A DNA stretch of 64,000 nt from Aurantiochytrium sp. KH105 (Eukaryota > Sar > Bigyra > Thraustochytrida > Thraustochytriidae), in contig BGKB01000057.1 in the NCBI GenBank assembly GCA_003116975.1, positions 124,001-188,000 on the forward strand, read 5' to 3'. The position numbers were made by a program, and so were the translations under genes. The notes below the pieces were generated by a model. That model ran no database searches and was not told the DNA's origin. It saw only the letters and a program-made list of their open reading frames with translations. Shown here piece by piece: positions 36,226-46,800 of the stretch; the first letter of the stretch is position 1, and each line of letters begins with the position of its first letter.

Positions 36226-39200
36226 GCCGTCGCAGACATGAGCTGGCCGTCCATAACGTACTGGGCAAGCCACTGCATCAGCTCAACGTGTTCGGCGTCT
36301 TGTGCCAGCGCCTGGTCCGCGTCCTGCGCCTCGATCGCAAGCAGTGCCTCCACGTGCTCTAAAAGTTGTGGATCTTGGGCCACATTCGCGCCGTAAATAT
36401 CCCAAATGCGCTGCACGCTTGTAAATGTCATTGGATCGGCATTGCGCTGCGCAATCTCTGCTTCCAAATACAGATCCTCCGGACGAACGTCTGATAGCAA
36501 GCCGGCATCCTTGTACTCTTGCACGACCTCCTCCCACGAGTGTGCCGTCTCCCCCGTCTCCGAGTTCCACAGGTACGTGGTCCCCGTCTCCACGTCCATG
36601 AGCTCTTGCCACGGTGATCCTTCCGTGGCTTGGCTCAGCGAAATGGCAGACGTCACATCTGGTGCACCCTCCAACGTAACGGTGTCACCCACACCATCAC
36701 CCACGAGAGCCTCTGCCGTGTACGGGTCGTAGTAGTTGACGCTGCCATCCTCCTCGTAATAAGGGACCCACGTTCCCGTATCGACATCAGCTTCGCCGTC
36801 AGCACCCTGCGCTTCTTCATACTCGACGGCATTGGCGTTGTCGGCCTGATCATGACCTTTTTTGTCGCCAGATCCATTTTCGGCTTGGAGAAGGCTGGGC
36901 GGGAGCGACCACGCCGTCTCTTGCGTGACAATATTAAAATAGTACGTGTATCCGGTTTCCGGGTCAAGAAGCTCCTGCCATTCCGAGCCAAGCTCTTTGC
37001 TGGAGCGAATGGATCTCGCGGTGAGAGCATCCTTTTCATCCTCGAGCCACTGCGCATCAAAGTCAGCTGGTTTGTCCCACTGCGTCTCCCCAGTACGCTC
37101 GTTCCAATAGTAAAGATTGCCGTGCTCGTCGCGAAGCTCGGCCCAGTCACTCGCGCGCGCCGTGCGGACGCGTGATGACCTGGCCGTCAGAGCCTGGGCG
37201 TCTTGATGTTTGAGCCACTGCTCGTCAAAGCCTTGCGGTTTCTCCCACTGAGCCTGCTGCGTGAACGCATTGTAATAGTAAATGCGACCCTCGTCGTCCT
37301 GATACTCGACCCAGACCCACTCTGAGCCAGTTTCGCGGAGTCGTGCAGACTGCGATACATCGACATTGTCCAGCGCGCTGGTATCGTACGAGAGCTGACG
37401 CTCCATTGCAGTGTATTCTGTAGGTGCCTCCCAGCGGTACTCGTTTGTTTGCGCATTGTACCAAAACGGGTATCCCGTGGTCTCGTCGAAGAATTGTTGC
37501 CATGTGACGGTGGTCTTGGCTGTGTCGATGAGACGATACAACTTGGCCAGCGTGTTGCTTGCCTGCCGCGCCGCATCGTCGCGTAGAACGCGGAAAGACC
37601 ATGGCGCCTGGTACGTGGTTTCCTGTGTAAAGACGTTAAAGTAGTACGTGGAACCTGACTCTTCGTCATGTGCTTCTTGCCAGTGCCCACCGCCCATGGC
37701 TGTAGCAGACTTGACCCGATATGTGCGAAAGGCAGCCTGAATGCTGCATGCACAGTCTTCGCGGAGCTTGAGTTTAGCGCGTAGACGCGCTGGTCGCGAG
37801 CGACGAATCTCAAAACTAAGACCAGCCTCTCGAGGGGCCAGCTGACGTACCACGTCACGATGCTGTTTCTCGAGCGCCCGGACCTCAATCCGCATAGGAT
37901 CAATATCTTGGAACTGTAATGCCTGAAGTCTGGCACGGAGAACCTCAATCTGACCACGCAATGCCTGCGCAAGGTAGCCCGTTCGGTAGCGCTGAAGCGT
38001 GCCCGTAACATTTGCAGAGTCGTACCACTTGGAGCGATGCTTCGAAACCTCGTCGAGCTCGAGCTCGAGGTCTTCCACTTGGCTCTTCATCTTTGTTTGA
38101 CGCTTGAGGACCTCATCTAGCTTGGCCTGGCCCACCTCAACCTCGGCGGCAAAGCGCGCAGCCAAGTTACGAAGTGGGGCAAGCTCCGCTTCGTACTTGC
38201 GAAACTCGATGATAACCTCTCGTTCTTCCCGACCCTTGTGACCTCGGAATACCCGCTGGATTTGCAAGGCTGCTTGCTCCTTGCGACGCGCCTCGCTCTG
38301 CACGAGCTTGAGAAACTCATAGAGGGCCACCGCCTGGCAACTTCGCCAAAAGGTTTGGATCTTGCACGCAGCTTCGCGCTCATGGTTCAGCAAAGTCGCA
38401 AGACTCTTCATTAGCGCAGCCACATGGCGGCCACGGCAGCCACGCCACGCACGCTGGATAACGACAGAGCTCGCTTGCTCACGCTGCCACGCCTGCGTCT
38501 TGGCTTCCGCTGCAGCGATTCGTCGTCCGAGCATGCCGCGGTACACGCGCTGGAGCACCACGGCCGTGCGTTCTTCGAGCTCTCGCTGCAACTTTGCAGC
38601 CCGGCGTCTGAGCAGCTCCTGGTACGCCATTCTCCGGCGCCAGGCCGCCTGGAGGCGCAGCGCAGCCATCTTATCTTTGAATCTGCGTTCCTCTTCGAGC
38701 CGCTTGGTCTCAAGCAGGACCAGGTACGCGAGGTAACCCCTGCGACCCCGGAATGTCCGCTGGATGCGAAGGGCCATCTGCTCCTCGCGATTGCGTCTTT
38801 CCACGGCCCGAAGCGCCTCAAGCGCCTTGTCGCGGCGCACGCGGGCGGCCACCTTGCGCCCACGCCATCCACGGAAAGCTGCTTGGATGCGCAGCGCCGC
38901 CACGCTCTGGTCCGCCCTCAGCGCCCGCAGTCGGCGCTGGGCCCGAGAGCGCTCTCTGCCTTTGTGGCCCCGGTAGCACCTTTGCAGCAACAGTGCCGAG
39001 CGCGCCTGGTCGCGGCGCTCACGCTCGAGGCGGAGGCGCTTCCGCGTCTGGTAGCCGCGGACGATGGCTTGGACTTTGGAGACGACGAAGCGACGCAGTG
39101 CCCAGTACCGGATGCGCTGCACGCCTCCACGGGCGCGAACCCCGCGCACGAGCTTTTGGATGACCACCGCTGCGGCGTGATGCACGCGCATCTGTTCCGT

Positions 39201-40805
39201 CTCGCGGATAAGCTGCAAGGCATTGGGGCGGGGAACTAACGCCAGACGATCAGGCGCTGGCTTGACGAAGGGGAGCGAGCTGCAGATTTCCTTGAGGATC
39301 CGACGCGTGAGCCGCGAACACCCGACAAGCTCGACGTTGACAAGACGCAGGCATCCATGGCACAGGTCCCGGACGCCTCTGCGCGTGATGTCGGGGACAC
39401 CAGAGAGATCGAGTCGGTGCAGCTTTACCATGGTGTTACCCATGAGCGTGAGGCATTCGTCGTCGAGCTGAACGCAACCCGAAAGATTGAGGACTTCGAG
39501 GCGATCGCCCATTTCGCACAAGCCACGGATACCCTCTGCTTTGAGACGTACGACGCCACGTAGACTTAGACTCGTCAATTTGGGAAAGCTCTCTGCAAGA
39601 ATCCAGGTGTCCTTGTTACCCAGCGAGCTACATTCTCCGAGCCCAAGACTCTCGAGCGCTGGACACCCTCGCGCGAGCGCGCGCAAGGAAGCGCCGGTGA
39701 GCTGTGCACATCCCGAAGCACGAAAGACTTTGAGACCAGAACATCCGTGTGCAAGGGCGCGAACGCCTGCGTCGCGAACATGTTCGCAACCTGACAAATC
39801 AATCTCGCGCAGCTTGCTGCAACTCTGGCCAATTTCAACGAGCGCTTTGTCGCCAAATTCGCACAATCTTGCACAGTTTTTGAGTTTGAGCGTGCGAAGT
39901 GACTTGCAACAGCGGGCCAGCTCGCTGAGACTGCCGTCGGACACCTGCGTGCACCCTTCGAGCGAGACATGTCGCAGCGAGCTGCACCCTGCAGCTACTA
40001 CTCGTATGCTCAGATCGTTGACATGGTGGCAACGATTTAGCACGATCCGCTTGAGTGCGTGACATCGCAGGGCAAGCGAGCGAAGGCCCACGTGAGTGAT
40101 TTTGTGGCAGTTTTCTAAGTTAATCTCGAGCAGAGTTTCACAGGATCGAGCGAGCGCCCAGAGTCCGACATCCGTGATTTCGTTGCAAGCAGCGGCTTGG
40201 ATGGACTCGACACATGGATGAAGATCGGCAATTTCCTGCAGGGTTGCATCGGTCACGGGAAGGCCACTTTCTTTGGCATGTTTGGCGAGGTCCAGATGCT
40301 TTCGAAAGGTACCCATGTCATCTTTGAGAAAGTTTGAGAGGAAGCTGCGCAGCGCGCGTGGATTTTCCTCGCCGACGATGACGGCCTGTTTTGTGAATGG
40401 AGTGAGGTTGCTCGAGCGCCTCGCCTCTGGCGCGCGTGCGGATGGCGATAGCGGCGCAAGCTGATTGTGACGTGGTGATCCAATGGACTGACGCCGACCT
40501 CGTTTGCGGGAAGCCAGTGCTGCAGATTTCCGTCTTTTCTCCGGTGCTGCGTCTTGTTTAGGTTGTGTCGTCGACGACTCGGCCCATCGAACATGCAAGC
40601 TGTTGATATGAATCGATTTGCGCTTGGCACCTGCGCCTGTCGCAAAGACGCCAGCGCGCTCGCGCTCATCCGCCTCATCGGACGATGATTGCTCCTCTTC
40701 TTCATCCTCGTGCTGCTCGGTGGCGTCTTCGTGTGCAGGTTCTGGCGGCTGCGGTTGCCCCTCGTTCACGAGCAGGTCTCTCGTCGCGTCGTCGGGAACG
40801 TCCAT
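36159..40805 (-). CDS. Large LRR-IQ-WW scaffold protein
   Basis: This 1548-residue protein starts at the first ATG (40805); the frame beyond that uses only a GTG. Residues 1-150 are acidic then basic and disordered. About twelve Cys-containing leucine-rich repeats of the AMN1/F-box LRR type lie at about 185-515 (units such as LREIDLSGCEHVRDAGVRAL). About ten IQ motifs follow at about 545-885 (AALRIQAAFRGWRGRKV is typical), then a coiled coil (about 890-980) and another IQ. At least five WW domains follow at about 1060-1300 (SEWQELLDPETGYTYYFN), plus two degenerate ones. IQ motifs bind calmodulin or light chains, and WW domains bind Pro-rich ligands. It is probably a calmodulin-regulated scaffold, perhaps cytoskeletal or ciliary (inference). 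The C-terminus is MAKQALDRVRYDPTAGEGDV plus W. Confidence 0.88.
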   Translation of the reverse strand: MDVPDDATRDLLVNEGQPQPPEPAHEDATEQHEDEEEEQSSSDEADERERAGVFATGAGAKRKSIHINSLHVRWAESSTTQPKQDAAPEKRRKSAALASRKRGRRQSIGSPRHNQLAPLSPSARAPEARRSSNLTPFTKQAVIVGEENPRALRSFLSNFLKDDMGTFRKHLDLAKHAKESGLPVTDATLQEIADLHPCVESIQAAACNEITDVGLWALARSCETLLEINLENCHKITHVGLRSLALRCHALKRIVLNRCHHVNDLSIRVVAAGCSSLRHVSLEGCTQVSDGSLSELARCCKSLRTLKLKNCARLCEFGDKALVEIGQSCSKLREIDLSGCEHVRDAGVRALAHGCSGLKVFRASGCAQLTGASLRALARGCPALESLGLGECSSLGNKDTWILAESFPKLTSLSLRGVVRLKAEGIRGLCEMGDRLEVLNLSGCVQLDDECLTLMGNTMVKLHRLDLSGVPDITRRGVRDLCHGCLRLVNVELVGCSRLTRRILKEICSSLPFVKPAPDRLALVPRPNALQLIRETEQMRVHHAAAVVIQKLVRGVRARGGVQRIRYWALRRFVVSKVQAIVRGYQTRKRLRLERERRDQARSALLLQRCYRGHKGRERSRAQRRLRALRADQSVAALRIQAAFRGWRGRKVAARVRRDKALEALRAVERRNREEQMALRIQRTFRGRRGYLAYLVLLETKRLEEERRFKDKMAALRLQAAWRRRMAYQELLRRRAAKLQRELEERTAVVLQRVYRGMLGRRIAAAEAKTQAWQREQASSVVIQRAWRGCRGRHVAALMKSLATLLNHEREAACKIQTFWRSCQAVALYEFLKLVQSEARRKEQAALQIQRVFRGHKGREEREVIIEFRKYEAELAPLRNLAARFAAEVEVGQAKLDEVLKRQTKMKSQVEDLELELDEVSKHRSKWYDSANVTGTLQRYRTGYLAQALRGQIEVLRARLQALQFQDIDPMRIEVRALEKQHRDVVRQLAPREAGLSFEIRRSRPARLRAKLKLREDCACSIQAAFRTYRVKSATAMGGGHWQEAHDEESGSTYYFNVFTQETTYQAPWSFRVLRDDAARQASNTLAKLYRLIDTAKTTVTWQQFFDETTGYPFWYNAQTNEYRWEAPTEYTAMERQLSYDTSALDNVDVSQSARLRETGSEWVWVEYQDDEGRIYYYNAFTQQAQWEKPQGFDEQWLKHQDAQALTARSSRVRTARASDWAELRDEHGNLYYWNERTGETQWDKPADFDAQWLEDEKDALTARSIRSSKELGSEWQELLDPETGYTYYFNIVTQETAWSLPPSLLQAENGSGDKKGHDQADNANAVEYEEAQGADGEADVDTGTWVPYYEEDGSVNYYDPYTAEALVGDGVGDTVTLEGAPDVTSAISLSQATEGSPWQELMDVETGTTYLWNSETGETAHSWEEVVQEYKDAGLLSDVRPEDLYLEAEIAQRNADPMTFTSVQRIWDIYGANVAQDPQLLEHVEALLAIEAQDADQALAQDAEHVELMQWLAQYVMDGQLMSATAMAKQALDRVRYDPTAGEGDVW

Positions 40806-41342
40806 TCTCGCGCGAGGACAAAGGCGACGACTCGCCTCTCGAGCCCCTGCGCAAGGCCGAAGGCCTCTATGCACAGGCGTCGCGTTTGTCGACGACACTC
40901 TAGCGCATCGCGAGCTCGCGACAAGTTCGCCAAGGTGGTCCCCATGTCTGCGAGGAAAATGTCCGTTCGCATGTTTTCCCTCTATATTTGCAAGAACGGG
41001 TGCTTTTTTTCTTTTTATTTCCCAAGATCAACCTTTGGCAAGTTCGCTCGACCGGCAAACAGAAGAACTTCGCCGGCGCCGCGCAGACGGTGACGCGGCG
41101 ATCGCCGCCAGGGCGGAGGGCGCGCGAACACACGCGCGCTCTGTCTGCTTTCCTCCTAGCTTCACTTCGAGTCAGCAGACGCTCGGCCGCTGAGCAGGCG
41201 GGACTTGTTTGGGATGAGGAGAGAAAGAGGAGAGGGCCGCCCTAGTACCTCTGTCGACGGCGAGTTTCACCGTCGCTGCCAGCGTAAACCCAGCCAGTCA
41301 GTCAGCCACCTGGACAGAGCAAACTGCGCAGGAGGGTCCAAC
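40806..41342. other. Intergenic, divergent promoter region
   Basis: This region lies between the LRR-IQ-WW start and the proposed start of the CCDC47-like gene. No separate gene is seen. The plus-strand frame continues upstream to 41205, but from a TTG codon and through unrelated basic sequence. Confidence 0.5.
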
Positions 41343-42557
41343 ATGAAAACACGTGCGACGTTGCTTTCCTGCCTGCAAGGTGATAACGCAAGAGGCCTAA
41401 AATGCCCATGGGGGGACCAAGAGCCTCAAGATGAAATTCTCGAGAGCCATCGACCAAGTCGACGACGGCCTAGACCGCAAGGAAGAGAGGGGCTAAGCTG
41501 GCTGTCAACGGCATGGCCACGTTTGTGCGTATATGCGTTGAGTCTTACCTCTGCGCTGGCGGCAACCGATGCTGCCCAAGAATGTGTTCAAGCTCGAACG
41601 TCTCTTGGGTCATCGCCATCGTCCTTGTCTTCACCATCGTCATCATGGTCAACCTCGGCTGTTGCTATGGAGGTCCTTAACATGCCATTTGTGGGACTCT
41701 TCCTGGCGTACGTTGTCATTTTCTGTATTGGAAGCTGGCTAAACTGTCGATTGGCAACGCGCTGGCTGCAGGATGTGTGGCCCGTTTTGTCTGCAGAGTT
41801 CCATTGCGTAGGGATCCCGCTACGCACCACAGAAGAGCTCAAGACAAAGCAGATTGCGCAGCCCTTTCGGTCGGGCGTCCTGCAGGCTGAGAATTACCGA
41901 AGCTTTCGTCTCTATGCGAGCGGTCGCCGCAACTGTATGTGCTGTCTCATCGATTTAGATTTTCGACCACGGCAAGACTGTCTGGCGCTCTCGTATTCGT
42001 TGCTGTCGGAGTGGCGTGACCTGCTTTTTGTCGATGTTCCATTTATTCCAGGCAAGGTGGAACCTTTTGTCTTCAGCATTCTTCGGCGCAAAGATCTTGC
42101 ATTTGCAAAGCAAACTATGCACGATGTGGCTGCCTATACGCGTCCAGTTCCGTTAGAGTTGTTGCCGAGTGGTCTATTGTGCATGACTGACTGCAGCGAA
42201 TTGGTGGCGCACTTTCTCTCTCCTTCCATTGTCAAGTCGCTTCAGGCGCTGCGCGAGTACATTGAGCTCATCCACATTAGCGACGAGAACACGATATCTT
42301 GTTTTGGGCCGAATCAGGTACATCGTGAGGCCATGCGCTTTCGCCTGCGGATGCCGCGGAGCGCGCAGGATCGTCGTGCGTTGCTCTCGCTCGTGTTTAG
42401 CTTTGTGGATCTTGCTGCCGGGACCAAGCTTTCGAACGATGCGCGTCTGGCAGCTAAACGCTTGCGTGCCAGTTCGAAAGATGCTTTGGGCGATGCCCGA
42501 CCTCGGCGTGTGCCGAGTCCGCCGCCCTCGCCGCCACTGGCACCCCCGCCTCCTTAG
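41343..42557 (+). CDS. CCDC47: CCDC47-like ER membrane protein (DUF1682)
   Basis: CCDC47 is an ER protein of the multipass translocon (PAT) complex that helps insert membrane proteins. Family features are the membrane helix FLAYVVIFCIGSWLNCRLAT, FRLYASGRRNCMCCLIDLDF, RPRQDCLALSYSL, a VFSILRRKDLAFAKQTM segment and LIHISDENTISCFGP. A hydrophobic stretch WPRLCVYALSLTSALAATDA could be the signal peptide, so the exact start is unsure. The ATG at 41343 is used here (404 residues). An ATG at 41669 or a spliced 5' exon are alternatives. The usual acidic luminal region is short. The usual Lys/Arg-rich C-terminal helix that touches the ribosome is missing, replaced by a Pro-rich end (PSPPPSPPLAPPPP). 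Confidence 0.75.
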   Translation: MKTRATLLSCLQGDNARGLKCPWGDQEPQDEILESHRPSRRRPRPQGREGLSWLSTAWPRLCVYALSLTSALAATDAAQECVQARTSLGSSPSSLSSPSSSWSTSAVAMEVLNMPFVGLFLAYVVIFCIGSWLNCRLATRWLQDVWPVLSAEFHCVGIPLRTTEELKTKQIAQPFRSGVLQAENYRSFRLYASGRRNCMCCLIDLDFRPRQDCLALSYSLLSEWRDLLFVDVPFIPGKVEPFVFSILRRKDLAFAKQTMHDVAAYTRPVPLELLPSGLLCMTDCSELVAHFLSPSIVKSLQALREYIELIHISDENTISCFGPNQVHREAMRFRLRMPRSAQDRRALLSLVFSFVDLAAGTKLSNDARLAAKRLRASSKDALGDARPRRVPSPPPSPPLAPPPP

Positions 42558-43896
42558 GGAAAGATGTGTCGATCGTGTCTCGTCACGTCACAAGCGTGCG
42601 AATCGCCTAAGCGCTCGTTTGCCTTTCGAAGTGTATCTCATGCACAATGTCCGAAGCCTGGAGCCAAAGTAGAATCGTCATCAACCAATGAAATGATCTT
42701 CTTGCTCTCTCCTCTTGCACTCGATGTCAGCAAATCATCGCGAAGGTCAGCAAAGCATGCTTCACGCCGTCTGATGCCATCCGCAAGCGTAAAATGCTTC
42801 TCTCCTCGGTCTCTCCTCGCTTCGCTTCGCCTGGCCTTGTCTCGCGTCCACGCGCGCACACATACTACACACCCTCGCAAGGACACGGACGCCTCTCGCT
42901 CATGACGCGTTTTGCCTGCAGCGTCGGCCGACCGATCTTCAACCGACCGAAGTCGGCCAGGCCTTCCACATGCTGGCCGCGCCGCTGCCGGACACCCGGT
43001 CGGCTTCCTTGCGACACCCGCTGCTGCTGCAAAGGAGCGCGTCTTTGCGTCTCGGTGCGCTCGCGCGTCTTCGTTCTCCATTTATTCATTCATCTGTCCA
43101 TCCCTCCATTCATCCATCCATCGACGCTGTACCCCGTGAAAAGCAGCAGCCTGAGCAAGCCGGCCCTCGTCCGCGAGAGTGAGTCGAGTCGCGTCGAGTC
43201 CAGGCCGCATCGAGCGAGGGAAACAAGGATCCCTCGCTTGCCGTTCGCCTTTCCTTTCTCCTTTCCTTTCCTTGTCCACTCCGCGATTCCATTCCATTCT
43301 GCAGTGCACGCGCAGCTCTTCTTCTTTCCTTCGCATTGTCCCCTTCACAGTCACTCACCGGTCATAATATCATGTTCTATTCCACCTCTCCCGTTCTGTT
43401 CCTCCCCCCGCGACTCCGCGCCGACTCCGCGCCCGCCCCCCTCCCGGCCCTGCTCTCCAGGCGCCGCGGCGCCGTAGAGGGGGGCGGCGCGCGAGTCCTG
43501 CCGGTGTCCACGACCCGGGTCACTCCTTTTCCTTTCTTTCTTGCTTTCTTTCTTTCTCCACCGCGGCAGAGCAGGTCGAGCCCCCGCGCCGAGTCCGCGA
43601 CGGCGAGCGCGACCGGCCGGCCGGCCGAGCGGCGCGCGGCAGACCCGCTTCGCGTCCTCGCGCCCCCTCGAGCGTCGCGCGGCGCCGGCTCCCCTCGGCT
43701 GCGCGGCGGCGGCGCGGGCGGGCGGGGCGCGCCATCGAAGGCGCTCGCGGGGCGCGGCACGTGCAGAGGCACGTGGGCATTACCCCGCGCGAGAGCGCGA
43801 GCAAGAGCGCGAGCAAGAGCGCGAAGAGCGCGAAGAGCGCGGGCAGGAGCGCGGAGGGCGCGGGGAGGAGCGCGGGGAGGAGGAGGGGAGGGCGCG
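42558..43896. other. Intergenic, no gene seen; includes possible myosin leader
   Basis: Arg/Ser-rich ORFs on both strands are composition artefacts. Pyrimidine-rich tracts lie at 43250-43330 and 43530-43560. From 43372 the myosin frame is open upstream with one ATG, but the translation is low-complexity and GC-driven. Confidence 0.5.
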
Positions 43897-46800
43897 ATGC
43901 GCAGGGCGCGGAGGGAGACGAGCGCCGGCGGGAAGGCCGAGGGCGGCAGGAAGATGCGCGCGCCGGTGGCGGTCGAGGCGCGCCAGGGCGTCGAGGTGCG
44001 CGGCGGCGGCGGCGGCGGCGGCGACCGCGACGGCGGCGAGGAGGGCAGCGGCGGCGGCCTGCAGCTGGCGGCGCCTCCGCGGAAAAAGTCTTTCTGGGCG
44101 AGCAAGCTCGGACGCCAGCCGCGCGACGTCTTGGCGCAGCGGGTCCTGGCGGAGGCGCGACAGCAGGAGGGCAAGGAACAGGTGCAGCAGCTGCAGCCAT
44201 GGCAGCATCAGCAGCAACATGAGGGGCTCTTCGTGTGGGTGGTGGGGTCGACCACGAATGTCTACGAAATGGGCAAGCTCGTGAATCTGTTGCCAGACGG
44301 TAAATTCGAAGTGGCCATGGTGGAATCAGGCGAGACACGCTCCATCGCCCGGAGACTGCTCTTTCCTGCATCCGAAAAAGATCCTCTGGAGACGTCTGAT
44401 CTGACGCAGCTCGACGTCATCAACGAGGCCAATCTTCTCTGGGCCCTGCAGAAGCGGACCGAGGCAGACCTTCCATATTCATTTATCGGCCCCGTCTTGG
44501 TTGCTGTGAACCCGCTCATGGCCATCCCCGACCCAGAGGGCGTTGAAGCAGGCGCCACCAGCATGCCCCACGTTCCGCACCCATACACGCTGGCGGAGCG
44601 CATGCTCTTGCAGCTTGAGCTCTCCCAGCTCCAGGGTCATCCACGGTCACAGTCGGTCATCATATCTGGAGAGAGCGGCTCAGGCAAGACCGTGACGGCG
44701 AAAATGGTCCTTCAGCACGTCGTTCGCCGTTCTTTCCCCTCGCGAGATTCCACAACGCAGTCAATTCACAGCGACTGCCCCCTTGACGAGCGTCTTTTGC
44801 AGGCAAACCCTATCCTCGAGGCTTTCGGAAATGCATCGACGCTTCGCAATGATAACTCGTCACGCTTTGGCAAATTCTTCAAACTCTTCTTTGACGAGGA
44901 CGGCAATGTCGATGGAGCGACACTCGAAACGTACTTGCTCGAGCGCTCGCGTGTAACTCGCCACGTTCATGGCGAGAGAAACTTTCACATCTTTTATGCC
45001 CTGCTCGCCGGCGACGCCTCCCACATGGGAGTGGATGAGGCATTTTGTGAGAAACTCGGACTGTTCGACCGGGACTTCAATTACGCCAAGATGCGAAACG
45101 GCGCACGGTCTGCGGCGCTGCTCGCGAAAGACTTGGAAACGCTCGAGCACGTCATGCGCGCGTTCTCAAGCATTGGCATCGCCGACGACGCGTCCGAGAG
45201 AATCCTCGAGACTCTCGCAGGTCTGCTCCACTTGGGCAACCTCGTCTTTATTGATGAGGGATCCACCTACGATGGGGAGCAGGCTGAGCTGATTGCAGAC
45301 AGCGACGCCTTGGTTCATCTTTGTGCGCTGTGGGGACTGGCCTCGCACGCAGAGGCAAGTCGCCTCTTGTGTGAGAGAAGCATTAATGTCGGACGCGAGA
45401 CGACCCGGGTGCCCCTCAGTGTGGAACAGGCGCAAAAGGCGCGCGATGCAGTGGCCAAAGACGTCTATGCACGGCTCTTCCAGTGGATTTGCGCGCGCGT
45501 CAATCAAAGCCTCGAGGGCCCCGCGAGCGTAGCGTCCTTCACGGACATGCCCTTTGTTGGCGTACTCGACATTTTCGGCTTTGAGTCCTTCGAGCAGAAC
45601 GGCTTGGAACAGCTGCTCATTAACTATGCCAACGAGCGTTTACAGGCGTCGTTCAATATGCATGTATTGCAAGACGAAGCGGACCTTTACATGCGGGAGG
45701 GTCTGGTCTCAGCCGGTTCGTATTCCCGTGCTCGAGGCTTCTCGGAGAGTCCACGCCGTGGCCTTCGCGCCGGGTCGAACTCGCCTGCCGTCCCGCGCGT
45801 CAGCGCCGCGGCTTCTGATGTCATTGAAGAGGTGCTCGAACTCCTCGACGAGGAGGCGCAGCGCCTTGACGGTAGTGACCTCGGGCTCAACCGACGTATT
45901 CAGGACCAGCTTGCATCCAACAAATCTCTACGCACCCCGCACCCAAGCAGACGCGCAGAACAGTTCATTATCGCGCATACAGCTGGCCACGTCACGTACA
46001 CAGTGGGCACATTTCTAGAGCGCAACGATGATGTTCTGCCAAAGGAAACCTTGGACGTGCTGCGCCGGGTTGATAATCAGGTACTTGCAGAAGCATTTAC
46101 AGACGCCCGATCGCACGCCCACGCGCGGTCAAGCAAGAGTCGACACAAGACGGGTGCGCGCAATGCGGGCAAGCAGCTCTCCGTCTCTGGCAAATTCGTC
46201 TGCCAGATTGAGGACCTCGTCGAAAGCCTCGATGCGACCTCGTGCTCGTATGTTCGATGCATCAAGCCGAATCCAATCATGCGGCGCGATGATCCGGAGA
46301 AGGATATCCCAACACCCACTGCGAAGAAACGCAGAAGCGGTAAAAAGGCCAAGAGTGCCGGCAACGCAGCCCCGTCTTTTCCATGGTTTGACCGAAGGTA
46401 TGTGAGTGCGCAAATCAAGAGCCTCTGTCTTCCTCAGGCGGCCTTGACGCTACGCGACGGCTTGCCTATTCGATTTCAGCTCGATGAGCTCATGTCAATT
46501 CTCGATCCGGCTATTCAAGGCCCCGTGGAACGTGCGTGCCACTCGCATGGCTTGGGTCGAATGACGCGATTCCTTCCCGTCATGCTTGGCGCCTTTGGTG
46601 TGGAGTCCTCCGCTTACAGGCTTGGCGCAACGCAAGTCTTTTTCCACAATGACCAGGTGGATCAGCTGCAAACAGCCCTTCGCCGCATTGACAATTGGGT
46701 CGGCGACGATTCCCAGTTTGCTGATGACGGGGATTACCTGCAGTGGTCCGAAGAAGTGGAACGTTCACTAATTCGTCAGCGCTGGAGAATTGTGATTGCG

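Noticed and set aside
43372-43896. N-terminal extension of the myosin frame
   Set aside because: Low-complexity translation with no myosin features; the ATG at 43897 is closer to the motor. Not fully excluded.
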